Shown here piece after piece: positions 9,963 to 21,624 of a stretch of 64,000 nt of DNA (its first letter is position 1; every line of letters begins with the position of its first letter). The DNA is from Acanthornis magna (lineage: Eukaryota; Chordata; Aves; Passeriformes; Acanthizidae): contig JAWUZG010000016.1 in the NCBI GenBank assembly GCA_036785705.1, positions 124,001 through 188,000 on the forward strand. The letters are read 5' to 3'. The notes under the pieces are model-generated. The model was not told the DNA's origin, searched no databases, and saw only the letters and a program-made list of their open reading frames with translations. Position numbers and translations under genes: made by a program.

Positions 9963-12357
9963 GTTAAAAACTCTGACACTTTGATCCTTAAAACTCTCAT
10001 TTTAACCACATTTTTTTTTCATTTATTTGTGGTCCAGTCTAAGTGTCTTATATAACCTGGGCCACTGTCTTACTCAAACATGAGTAATTGCCCTAATCAT
10101 GCCAAGTTCCTGATTCAAGAATGTCTGGTACAGTAAGTACCACAGGCCAATCCTACAGTACATGAAAGCTATTTTTACCAACTTGCAACATCTGATCAAA
10201 TGCAATTTTGCTTATAACATACCTTCTGTGCTAGTTTAAAGAATTTTGACTGTCTACATAGAAAGCATAATTGGCATGTTAAATACCAAAGTGGGTAAGG
10301 AGAATGGTCATAACAGGGGTTTCTTGTTATTTCACTGAAATTTGTTTGCATTACTCATGCTCTAATTTCTTTTCCATTTCTTCTAACAACTCTATTAATC
10401 TATTGTTACTCTTCAGATCTCTTAAACACTCTTTGCAATGCTTTTGTTCAAAGGCAGCCCTAGATTAGTATAATTCAGTTTACCCTATTACCAACAAGTC
10501 TGTGGACAATATTCATTTTTAGCTCTCTTCATAGCTGGATAGATATTATCTTCATCTTACACATTGAAAAATGAAGTCTCTGGTATTTCTTTTTGTCTGC
10601 TTTGCTTTGCTTTAATCTGCTATGTTTTCACATGTACAATCTGGGTTTTAGCTGCCAAAACCATAATTATTTCAGGAACAGTGAGGGTTAAATTGTGAGT
10701 ACTACAAGAGGAAATTTAACCTAAACCTTTCTTCCTTGACATCCCACCAGCCTCCGCTTTTCACATGAACTTCTCTGGTGTTATCCCAACATTACCCATG
10801 TCTGACCTGCTCCCCACCCCTCAGCAGGTAGTTTCCACCACGACCTGGGCAATTTGAGGGCTCTGCAACCACCCCACCAAGGAGAGAGTGAGTCAGCCTA
10901 GAAGTATCTGAGGGAAAATTAATCTTCAAGATATGGCACTTTTAAAGGGCTAGATATGGGTTATCTCAATCATAGGTTGCACAGATAAAAATATGGCATC
11001 AAAGAAGCTCCCTTAACGAACATTCTCTCCACCTCTGCTTGCACCCCTTATCTGGCTGAGAAGCAAATGGAGCTGCAGCAGCAGAACAAGCAGGAGAGCT
11101 GTTCGTGCACCACTGAGCACCTCTGAACCACTGAAACCCCCGGGGACCACCGCAGCAGCAACAGCAAAAATTCCAGATCAGATGTGCTCTGTTGCCCTTT
11201 TCGAAGTCTGCATAGATCTTCAATACTCTCTTCAGATCTCTCAGATAGCAAATTCCCCCGACTGGATCTGTAATGATGTTGTGTGTATCAGCTTTCTTCA
11301 CACTAATGGAGATTAGGCACATAGGAATAATCAAACCTCCTGGGTTACTTATTCCATTCCCTTGCCATTGCTGGTAGCCTTGCCATCCAACCACCAACAC
11401 AAGCTTATCACAATCCATTTTAAGAGCACTTATCTCATTTGTGAGAATATTCCCATACTTTAAACAAACTGGGTTTTTAAAAGTTTTATTTTATAAGTTT
11501 CCACTATCTCAATTTTTCCCTTCTGAGCGATCCTGTACATGCAGATTATGGTTTCTTAAAATGCTTTCCAACTACTTTCTTTTTTTTTTTTTTTTTTTAA
11601 TTTAGGAAACATTATCCCTAGCCCTTTAATTAACCACACTGCCCATCTGCTCCAAGCTCTCATCAAATAACACCATTCTTGCGGCTGTGCTCTTCATCTA
11701 GTGTTCAGAGCTATCACACTATCTGGCCCCCACGATAGCCAACCTGCTGTTCCAGGCCAAGGAATCATCTCTGCTTCCATTCCCATGACTGTGTTACTCT
11801 CAGGCACTCTGCTATTAAAAGCCTGCTTTCTCCAGTGAATCGTTATCCCGTTCATGAGCAGGATGCAGCCTGGTTCTGAGGACCCTTCCCAGGAGCAGAG
11901 ACAGGCAGTATCAGTGTGAGTCAGTAGATGGCTCTATTACAAGCCATTGCAACAGTTTTTGGGTCTGTGTGTGTCTGCGTGGGGAAATCTTGCAGTCCTG
12001 CATCTTTCTTTGCTAAGCGGGTTCATATCCAAATCCTTTTCTCACCTGCATGTGTTTGCTGTAGATAAACTGTCCAAAGAATAGAACCCATCAAACCCAA
12101 GGCAAACCGAATATGTCAAACCTGACAATCCTCATATACCCCACATAATTTTCAGTCAAATCTAAGAGAAAGGGCTGTGACACCCCTGAGTATTAGGTCA
12201 TCAGAATGACAAAATTAATTATCTCCATCTTCCCTCAGCTTGTCCTTGCTGATGTTGTTTAGAGTTTGAATGTGCTCAGAGAGGCCACAGCTTTTTAGTA
12301 TCAAGCTAGGGCAGCCATTGATCTTTTTTGCACAATAATATTTAATTGCACTTAACT
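9963..12357. other. unassigned AT-rich DNA
   Basis: No gene or transposon is recognised. A T19 run lies at 11580-11598. The reverse open frame at 10999-11418 is rich in short Ser/Cys/Gly runs and has no recognisable domain. Confidence 0.5.
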
Positions 12358-12745
12358 GTAAGAATGGCCATACTGCATTAGATTAATTGCTCGTATTGTC
12401 CAATATTCTGTTTCCAGCAGCAGCCAACAGTGAATGCCTAAGGAAATCTACAGGAACAGGTCAAGAACTATGAGCTACCCTGAGTAATTGCAGCACTTGG
12501 CCATTCCTGCTCCAGGGATATTCTGAATTGGAGTAGTTTTTACCTGTTCAGTAACCTTCAACAGGTTTCTCTTGCATGACCTTGTGCAGCTTCATCTTGC
12601 CCCCATTTTAGGCTTTTCCATCAACAACATCCCACACCAAGAAGTTCCACAGCTCATCTATACCTTTTGTAGTGTGTCTTCTTTCATTTGTTCAGGGCCT
12701 TTCCCTGCCATCTTCATATACCATCCCTAGCTCCTGGATTGGAAG
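12358..12745 (-). mobile_element. old CR1 LINE, 3' part
   Basis: This lies on the minus strand. The left end reads AAGAATGGCCATACTGCATT, the reverse of the old CR1 end '..AGTATGGCCATTCTT'. 'CCAATATTCTGTTTCC' and 'CCAACAGTGAATGCC' follow, as in the 'AGTATCCTGTCTTC ... CAGTGGCCAATGCC' part. Further right, 'TCAACAACATCCCACACC' then 'AAGAAGTTCCACAGCTCATC' matches the reverse of the conserved 'GAACTCCTTGCC..AGGATGTTGT' region. 'ACCATCCCTAGCTCCTGGAT' matches the next conserved block. The copy is heavily mutated and carries no open frame. Confidence 0.78.
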
Positions 12746-15700
12746 ACTGAGTGCACTGGCAGGCTCTGCTGTCCTTCTTTGTGTAGCTCCTCTTCGAAGA
12801 GATTTGTGTTGCGTTTTGTTCAGTCCGTGTACACTCTGCCCATGTCCACATCATAGGTCAAGTATTAGGGCTGGAGATGTACCCTGGCCAGGAAATTCAC
12901 ATCCTTCTGTGCCTTGCTCAATTCCTACAGCTCAAAAATCAGGATATTCTACAGATGTGCCGAGAGACTGAGGGGAATTGTGGTACAGTTCATGTCATGG
13001 ATTATAAAATCATTGCTGCCAGCACCACTGCACTGTCTAGCCCTAATAATGCTTTTTTTACCCCCCATTTTCTGCCTTGAGTGCCTGTTCAATTTGATTT
13101 TGACCCATCAGCAAGAGCAATTCTCACCACAAACTGGAACCAGGTCTTAGACTGTGTTTCTTGTCAGGCCAAAATGACATTCAGTGCCATTAAAAGACAG
13201 TTTTAATGGTAGTTCCTGCTGAGTAATCATGGCCACCAGGCATTTGGTACGTTTGGAAATGTCTCACTAATAGTAACATGGGGGAGGAAGGAAGAGGGTT
13301 CCCTGTGGAGCTTGAGACATCTCTAATTCAAGTGTGATTAAGGCCCTGTCCATCAGAGCCCTGTTCCCTGCACCGTCCTCCTCACTCGTCTGGCTTTGCC
13401 TGTCCCTTCTCTTCTCCAGTTTTGTTCCTGACTCTGCTCCTGCCTGTGGTTCTGTCCTTTGAGAAACACAGATATTTCCTACCCCAGGTCCTCTGGATTT
13501 CTTTGTAGAGTGTATTGATAAATTACCAGCTCACTATCCGAAATCTGCCTTTAGCAAGGGAAATAGTTAAGTCCCCAGAGCTAATCTTCTACGTGGTAAA
13601 AACCATATCCAGAGAGACAGGGTTGCTCCAAAACACTCAGTGAAGTGCTCAAACTAATACTTAAATATCTGGAGGGAGGAGACACTGCCACTGGCCACAT
13701 TGAAGATGTTTCGGTTCTTGTCATTGATTTGAGAAACATGAAAAAGCTGGCAAGAGACCTTTCCTAAACAGTGGTTCAGCTTCTTGGCTGTTTTGCAGTG
13801 TGGACAGGCTGTAAGGCTTTGTGCTGAGCTGCAATAAACAGGAAGCATTAACAATAGCTCTGAGACAAGAAGGCTCCCCTGAAAGTCTGCAGCCCAGATA
13901 TTTGGCTGGTGCTAATCAGAGCCATTCACTGGGCTTTGGGGAACTGCATTGATTATACCAGGACTAGTCCCAGCTCACGTCTGTCATGGAAAGAATGGGT
14001 GACAGCAATAGAAGGTGGTGGGGAAACATTTTATTGTCCAGCTGGATGTTTCTCATAGGTCAGAAATGAGCTCGCTTTCCAACCTCATTTCAACCTATGC
14101 AGTAAATATCTGCTGTTTTGTTGGCATTTTTTAATCTCTCAGAGGAGATGCTGGCCTGGTGCATCCTCTGGAAGGCTGGATCACCAAATTAATCATTTCA
14201 CCATGGGAAAATTATTATTTTCTGTGTTAGTTCCCAAGTAGCATCTGATTCATAGTCTGCAAAGCAAACCAAAGGAGCTGGTACCCATGGACAGCTTTGG
14301 AAGGAGTAAGAGTCCAAAAAGTGCAAGGCAGGAAAAACACTAATTATTAAAATAAGTAAATAAACATACATTTCCACTTCCCGTGGATCAGTTTGCTCAG
14401 CTCAGCCATCACTTGTCCCCAAATCAGCCTTTTATCCTTCATTTACTTAGAGGCAAGGGTTTTTTTTCTCTCCGGGTAGGTGCTGGTGCCTGTCCCAGCC
14501 TGGAGCAGGCTCTCGGCTGCCCTTAGGTGCCGCTACAGCACAAATAAATACAGCAGGGCTCAGCCTTTGCATGTCAGAGCCACGGGCAGAACACACCAAA
14601 TCCATCACAATTACACCAAGCAGGAGTCATGAAACCCTCGTGGCTCCCCAGGAGAGAGGCTGCTGTTTTGGGATTCCCAAAATTGACCTGATCATTCCCA
14701 AGTTCTTCCTTTATCATGTGTTTTTTCAGCACTTAACATGTTTTGGTCACGTCTCCTTCCTAGAAATGAGGCATTGCAGTTCAGCTGTCCTGTCCTCTGT
14801 GTAAGCAGCCCTGCAGGTGCCGTGGGGTTCAACTTATTCCTTCAGGGAAGTGGCAAAGTTACTCCAGACTTTACAAAGTGTGCTAAAAGCAGTCATCCTT
14901 CATTCTCACCAGTACAAGAGCCACGAAGACTGAGGTGAAATGGTAGAAGTGCAGGATGGAGCTCCATGCTGAAGTCCACCACTCTTGAGGCTTCCGTAGG
15001 TTTTGGTCAGTGACCCGAGATGGCCCTCACTGCAGCTCCTGGCTTCTCCCATGGATCAGGGGATCTCAATTTGTCCATCCTGTGCAGCCAGTTTCTCTGA
15101 TCCTCTGCTGTGAGAACAGCTCCTTTGCTATAAAAGCTTACCCTCCTGTTTCTCTCTTCTGCCCCAGTTTCTTCTCCGTCTTTACATTTTCTTAAAATGA
15201 GAACATCCTGGTTTCTTTTTCCCCCCGTCTGAGTATTCTCCCTTTTTCTTCAGACCACAGAGTTTCAGATCCCAGGCCAGATTCATCCTCAGAATCCCTA
15301 GCATTCAAGCAGAACCTGGAATAACAGCCTATTTTCCTTACTGTGCAGCATTTTGTAGTGATATGGACAGAAAGAGAGGAAATGTCTCAAGGATACTTCC
15401 AGGCTGAAACAGGCTCAAACACAGCATTCAGTAACGCAGCAATTTCATGAAAATAACCCAAATTCATCCGTTATGCAAAGCCTCTCCACAGCACCTCAGT
15501 GAGTAAATTAGTGAGGTTAAACCAGAACAAAACTCCGTCCCTGGGATAGGCAGTGACTTGCCCACAGCCCCGGAAAGAACAAGAGCAAGATTTGTTTTGT
15601 GCCCACGGATATACAATTTCTGCCCTTGAAATCATTTCCTCGAAGGAAAGGGATACATTAGAGGCCCTGCTTCTCTTCTCACGATGAGGAAGACTCTGAT

Positions 15701-17751
15701 GTTTTGGCTGAGGTGCATCGTGAATGAGGCTGGAATTGTTTATGTGGGCATCACCTGCTCACCTGTAGGACCAGGAGGTGCAACCAATCCTATGGAACAC
15801 TTCTTTCTGTGAGTTCAATCCTCTGGGAGCATCCCGGAGGATCTGATGCCAGAACCTTGGCAAAGGCAACATTGAAGGCAATGGGACCTGTGGGTGTGGA
15901 TGGAGAGAGCTCCTCTCGGGAACCAAGTCCAAGTATTGGTGCTTAATGTCGTGCACCCAATTCTGTAAACTGTGGCCAAAGCATTTTGACTAGGCTGGGT
16001 AAGGGCTTGCTTCTCATATTGCTTCCTGTGCTTTTGTGCATTGTTACTTCTCGAGTTATTCAAAACATCTAAAGGAGTCTGAAGCAATTACACTGCAACT
16101 AAAATAAAGTCCTAATTTTGTAATCCACTTCCCCCCTCACCCACACAGAAAAAAATCCACAATGAAATATAGTGCATGAGAAAATACAGAATATTCCACC
16201 CACCCTTCAACAGAGCATGTATGAGCACAGCCCTATCACAGCCAGCACTGGGCTAGAGAGCTTTTCATTAATTCAGAATATATATGGGCAGAAGCTTGAT
16301 AAGCAAATAGCAGTGTTCCCAGCACACCAGCCAAGCCTTATGAAAACTAAAAACAATAAATTTATTGAAAGCTTTTTTAAAATAGGAGGAAATTATTACT
16401 CATTTGAATTCTGTTCATGTTAAGGTCAATGGTCTTTTTTTCAGATTCTGATTGTTAATATTAGATGAAAGGACATTTCCTTTACATTGTATTTATGAAC
16501 TCTAGTGGCACAAGGAGGATAACAGCCACATACATTGCACACCAGAAACATTTCTCAATTTTGCATTGTTTGAGAATTACCTCATTACTCATTTTCCTTT
16601 GACCTTTAAGTTAAAGCCAGGGTATTTTAAATACATTGGGCCTGATTCTGGTTTTAGAAATTTAGTGTGTGTGTGTGGATACATGATTTGCATTCAGCCA
16701 ATTCAACTTAGACTATGCACGGGATAAGACTGTGGTTTGAAAAACACTGGTCTGAGGGGATTCAGTTCTCTCATATTCTGTATGATTGAGACAAAACTCC
16801 CAAGAGGTTGCACAATGGGACGAATATTTTCAGTATCTTCTGTTAAGTTTGACAGAACAAACCTTGTTTATGCCCCTAAGGTGGAACACTACAGCATCCA
16901 GCTGAATATGCCTGGCTTTGCATGCTAAAGGTTGCCTGCATTGCATAATATTGTGGGTATTCAGGAGGAAATTTTTGATTGCTCAGGTGAGAGTTTTCAC
17001 AATGCCGCACGAGCATGAAATTATGGTCTTAGATTTGCTGCGGCTTTCTGCTAACAGCAAACATAATTTGACAACTGAAGGTAGCCCCAGAGCCTTTTGT
17101 GTGGTCTGTGCCATGGAATAATCATCCACAAAACAATATACTCCGGGTGACACTTCCATTGCCCCCAAAATTGCCTCCTTTCTCTTTGCTGGTGTTGCTG
17201 TCATTTCACAGAACTTCCACCAAGCACCTGCGAGCAGTGGCTTTCTCCTCACGTGGCTGCTGAGACACTGCTCTCATTTTTCTGGTGAGAGTGACACCAG
17301 AGCACATCGTTTTCCTCCAGAAGGTATGACAGCCTGTGAGCAGCATGGCTGAAACACCATAAAATTTTAGTCCAAATCTTTTTCCCCCCATCTTTTGCTT
17401 TTCTTTTAATGGTAGGATGAATATGGCCTTCTCTTGCTATGTCCTCATGCGCACACCTCCAGCCAAGATTTGGAGGTTCTGAAGGAAATAGAGAGTATGT
17501 TAACACTTGTGAGTGGTTTGGAAAGATTTAGAAGTCTCAGAACCATTCTCCATCACAACTGGTACCAACACAGCAGCAGTTCAGTCTATGCCCTGCAGTA
17601 ATACTTAAAGGCTTCCAGAAAATGCATGAAATTAGTAAAGACATTTTCTGGTTTGATTAAAAAAACTTGTGTTCTCAGATTCAGGATTCGGCAATAAACT
17701 CTGTGTTTGAGTATCACTCAAACGAATAATATAGAAACCTCTATAAGTAGC
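12746..17751. other. unassigned non-coding DNA
   Basis: About 5 kb without a recognisable gene or transposon. A (GT)6-7 run lies at about 16664-16677, preceded at 16639 by GGCCTGATTCTGG, a word common in another old hairpin repeat of reptile and bird DNA. Segment 16160-16440 is AT-rich with several homeodomain-like words (AACAATAAATTTATTG near 16350) and could be a conserved element. The remaining open frames are short and unconvincing. Confidence 0.45.
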
Positions 17752-17790
17752 AAAATATAGAAACAAAAAGTAAAATATAGAAACAAAAGT
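17752..17790. repeat. 20-bp tandem duplication
   Basis: AAAATATAGAAACAAAAAGT (17752-17771) is followed by the same sequence one A shorter (17772-17790). A partial related unit (AATATAGAAACC) sits about 25 bases upstream. A small AT-rich duplication. Confidence 0.9.
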
Positions 17791-17984
17791 ATCAGCATTC
17801 TAACAGAATGAGGCAGGCAGCCTTCTCCTTCCACTTTCTTATCTCTTCTGCTCACGCGTGATGCACAACAGCAAAGCTGCACAGAATATTCTGAACAATT
17901 CTAGTTTGTGAAGAACTCCACTAAAATTCTAGTCTCAAGTAAAATTTCAGGGCCTCATTCAGATTTCAGAATATTGGCCTAAGG

Positions 17985-18480
17985 AAAACATGGATTGATA
18001 AATTATTAGTAACAATCTGGATAGCCCCAGCTCGTTTCAAATTAGCAATAATATTGCCTTTGTGATGAACAGCCATAAATTTTATGTGAATATTTGCAGG
18101 AAAGGCATTTGGGGGATGCTTTGCAGCCTTTTGAAACAGCAAAGAACACTGTTTTTCCCATTAGCCTTCCAAAATCACATGTCTGAGGGCAGCTTAAAGT
18201 GAAAGACACAGTGAGGGTGTCCCGAGGCCGCCCCCGCTCCCAAATAACAATAATACACAAATAGTTCAGCTATTGAATAGGTTTGGCTAATCCTTTGTAC
18301 TTTTAGTATTTCACCATCTGCCATGTCTAAAAAGAAGTACATGTAGCCAGGAGCACTGTGAAAGACAGGCAGGCGAGGGATCACGACCCCTGCTTTTGAC
18401 CTTGATGCTGAGAACTCGCGTCTCAAAAGAGATCTAGGGCTGCAAACCTGTCACTAGTCCTGCCCTTCGGAGGCAGACAA
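17985..18480. promoter_or_regulatory. candidate conserved regulatory element
   Basis: An AT-rich block with dense developmental transcription-factor words: ATTAGCAATAATATTG (about 18041-18056), an exact palindrome CATAAA-T-TTTATG (18074-18086) of the posterior HOX/CDX type, and AACAATAATA (SOX-like, about 18246). A short GC-rich CpG patch sits near 18220-18240. There is no repeat signature and no coding potential. Such composition is typical of conserved non-coding elements around developmental genes, but conservation itself was not tested. Confidence 0.28.
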
Positions 18481-21449
18481 TTGGCAGGGCAGATTCGTCT
18501 GTAAAAATGAGAAACTGTTGTGGGGGGCTTAAGGGGAGGAGGGAATGAGCACCAGAGAACAACAACTGCATTTCAAATAACCTCACTTATTCCTCTCAGC
18601 CCTCCTATCAGCATTTCCCTTCTCTCATTTCCATACCGAAGTCAGATATAAAGCTGTGAAAGATGTTCAAGATGTGGCATCCATTTGGAAACCTCCCAGG
18701 CAGTTGTACTGACATGTTTTTAAAGACTGCCTGTAGGTCTTTCATCTGGATTAGCTGCACATTCTTCCCTTGGCTCCTTTTCTGTACCGAAGAGCTCCCT
18801 CACTTTTATCCACTGCAGGACAAAGTTCCCCTTAAATCCCCACCTTAGAACTTGCTAATTTACACAATAGAAGAGACTTGCTTACCACCACTTTGCATCT
18901 GTATTTACCCACGAGGGGCACCTGGATCCAAGTGAAGTTCCTTCTGGGGATTGACTTCCCTTTGCAAATCAGGACTACATTCCAGAGCCTCACTCACTTT
19001 AAGTTCACACTAAATATGTGAGTTCAGCTGGCTTGCTCATGAGAGGAAGGCAAGCAAGAGCTGGCCTCCTACTCGACCTCATATATGAACAAGGTCTGTC
19101 TTTTTTATAGTTTTTTCTTAAGTGCCAGAAGTAAGCAGAAGTTTCTCCTTTCAGAGTGAGGACTGGTGGATGCAACACACTGATCTTGCTGTCCTGGTCT
19201 ACTTTAATTAGGTTGTTTTTTTATTATTCTAGAGGAAAATAACATAGATGGAAAAAAAATCAGGAAGGTCTATGCCAGAGACATAAAGCTGAGGTGTTCA
19301 TGTTTTGCAAATTGTTTCTTCTCCTGTTTGCTCATAGATAATGGAGTTTTTGACATCGAGCCACAGAAAAACAGAAAAAAAATGTTGCCTGCCTTGGCCA
19401 ACCTATTGAAAGAAATCATCTCCTCTTTCCAGTTTGTTTCCATTCCCCTCATTAATCCTTCTTTCCTGCCCAGCTTAACTCTCCCATCCTGTTATCTTCA
19501 CTGCACGATGTTTCACCCAAGACAAAGCTGATGCCTACCATAACAAATTCCTCTGAGAGACCTGGCAGAAAGAGAACATGGCAAGAATCTGCAGGCAGAT
19601 AGAAACCTGAACGGCTAGCCTTAAGCTATATTGATATTTCTGTTGTGATATGTAGAGGGACTGCAGTAAAAACCTAGATTTTTGGCTCACTAGGGCCAGT
19701 TATTTGTTTTTAGATGTGGCTGCTAATTAGCCCTTCAAAGGAAAATGAAAAGTACCTGTATTACACCGAGCTCTGGTGTACTGCTATAGGGAGGAATTTT
19801 TTCTTGACCTTACAAATCAGTAAGATATGTCATGCTTATTCTGATACTCTGGTATCCTAATACCCACAAATATTATCAATCAACATCAAATAACAGAGTC
19901 CTACTCAAAATCCAGGGAAAAAAATATGTGTATGAGGCTATGTAATTGGGTCATTGGTCATCATACGTTGGCCTTTAAACATTTTGTTTTCCCTTCATTT
20001 TGGAAAGGTTGAAATAAATGATCTGATTGTCTCCGACCTAGCGAAGGGAAATGAAATAAGAACAGCTGGGTAGGTCAAGAAGGAGATGAGTCATGTTACA
20101 GGCAACTCATCAGGAAGGGCCAGAAATCTGGACTACAGGAATTAGGACAGCTGAGTGGGAGTAAAGCAATTGCAAGTGTATTAGACTCTGATCCAAATCC
20201 CTTAAAATGGCCTTTGGTTCTTGCAAAGTCAGCAGAAAACTGGCAATATATTGTTGGAAATACTTGACAAAAGTGGAAAAGAAATTGCTTTTAACACAGT
20301 GTTCAGTGGAAAATGTCAGTGCTTTATTTGAAAATATGGGCTGCTGTCTTAAAACCTGGAAGGTTTTAGCAGAGAAATTGTTGCGGCAAAATACAAATTA
20401 ATTTAGGTGAAATCAGCAATCTGTCAGAAATGTCAGAAGATTTCTTAACCTGAATTGATGTAGACTTTTTGGATTTCTTATCCCTGAAGTAAATTGTACA
20501 GTCCTAAATCAATGCACTGAAATACTGGCAAGCATCACTGACAATACATATGCTTTCATTTTACTGTTAGTGGCATTAATGTTAGAAAGAGCAAACTGTG
20601 CTCTTTTATATATATCCGATTACTTCCATTTACAAATATGGATTTGCTTTAATAGTGTTCTTCTAGAACAGGACACACCCTGCAGTGCTTCACACTTTTC
20701 CACCTATAAATCATGCCTAAACTCCTTCCCCTGGCCAAAACTGTCTGCATAACTTCTCCCAATCACTTCCACTATTTCTGCTTCTTATCCACTCACTTGA
20801 TTCCACAGTGTCCAGGGGTTATGAATGTCCTAATGATGTCTCAAACCAAAACAAAGCCACTGTGGATGAGCCAAAAAAGCTCTGAGTCCACAAGACCACA
20901 GATAATGCTCTAAATACAACTGTGCAGCAGGACAGTGGAATAACTGAAAACTTTTTTTAGGTCAATGAAGATCAGGTAAAATTGGAGGCAAGCAAAGGCA
21001 GGCAAACAGTTTTTGGATTAAGCACATGGGTTTTTTCTCTATGATTTTGCCTCGGGTTCATTTTGAAGTTTATAATTTTTTGTTTTAATTATAGCTCCAG
21101 TGTTTGAGGTTTTATTGGAATTTTGGGGGGTTCTTTATTTTTCTTTTTTCCCTGGGTAAAAAGAATATCAAAATAGGATAAACGCTCAGACAAACCGGCA
21201 GGAAATATTTTCTGAAACCAAGAGAAACAAAGATGAAGATGAAAGCAGCAGCAATTCGCATTGTCCTTACTAGTCGCTCCAGCACTGAGAGTAACTCTTT
21301 TTTCATGAGGAACAAGAAGGAATGCAAATTCTCTGAAGGACCAAGGGCTAGCACATGAACTCCCAGTAGCTCACTGCTAAATAGCTGCATGGTGGGATGT
21401 ATTCAGGTATCCCACAGCATCAAGGGAGCAATGAGTGCTTCAGAGAGTG
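18481..21449. other. unassigned AT-rich DNA
   Basis: No gene, transposon or notable repeat is recognised. Short open frames (60-92 codons) occur on both strands without recognisable domains. Confidence 0.5.
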
Positions 21450-21624
21450 ACTGTTGTGGAGTCTCTGTCCTTGGAGGCACTCCAGACTCAGCCAGGTATG
21501 ACCCTGAGCAACCCGATCTGACTTTGAAGTTGCACCTGACTTTGAAGTTGGCTGTGCTGTGAGTGGGCGTGTGACCAGGTGACACCAAGAGGTCCCTTCC
21601 ACTCTCAGATGTTCTGTGATTCTC
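21450..21624 (+). mobile_element. CR1 LINE 3' fragment with internal duplication
   Basis: The order of CR1 3' blocks is kept: 'GTTGTGGAGTCTCTGTCCTT', 'GGAGGCACTCCAGACTCAGCC', 'GACCCTGAGCAACC', 'AAGAGGTCCCTTCCACTCTC', ending in GTTCTGTGATTCT. Inside it the unit CTGACTTTGAAGTTG occurs twice (21518-21532 and 21536-21550, 18-bp period), where the consensus has a single copy of a different short stretch. The right end is the true 3' end of the element. Confidence 0.88.
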
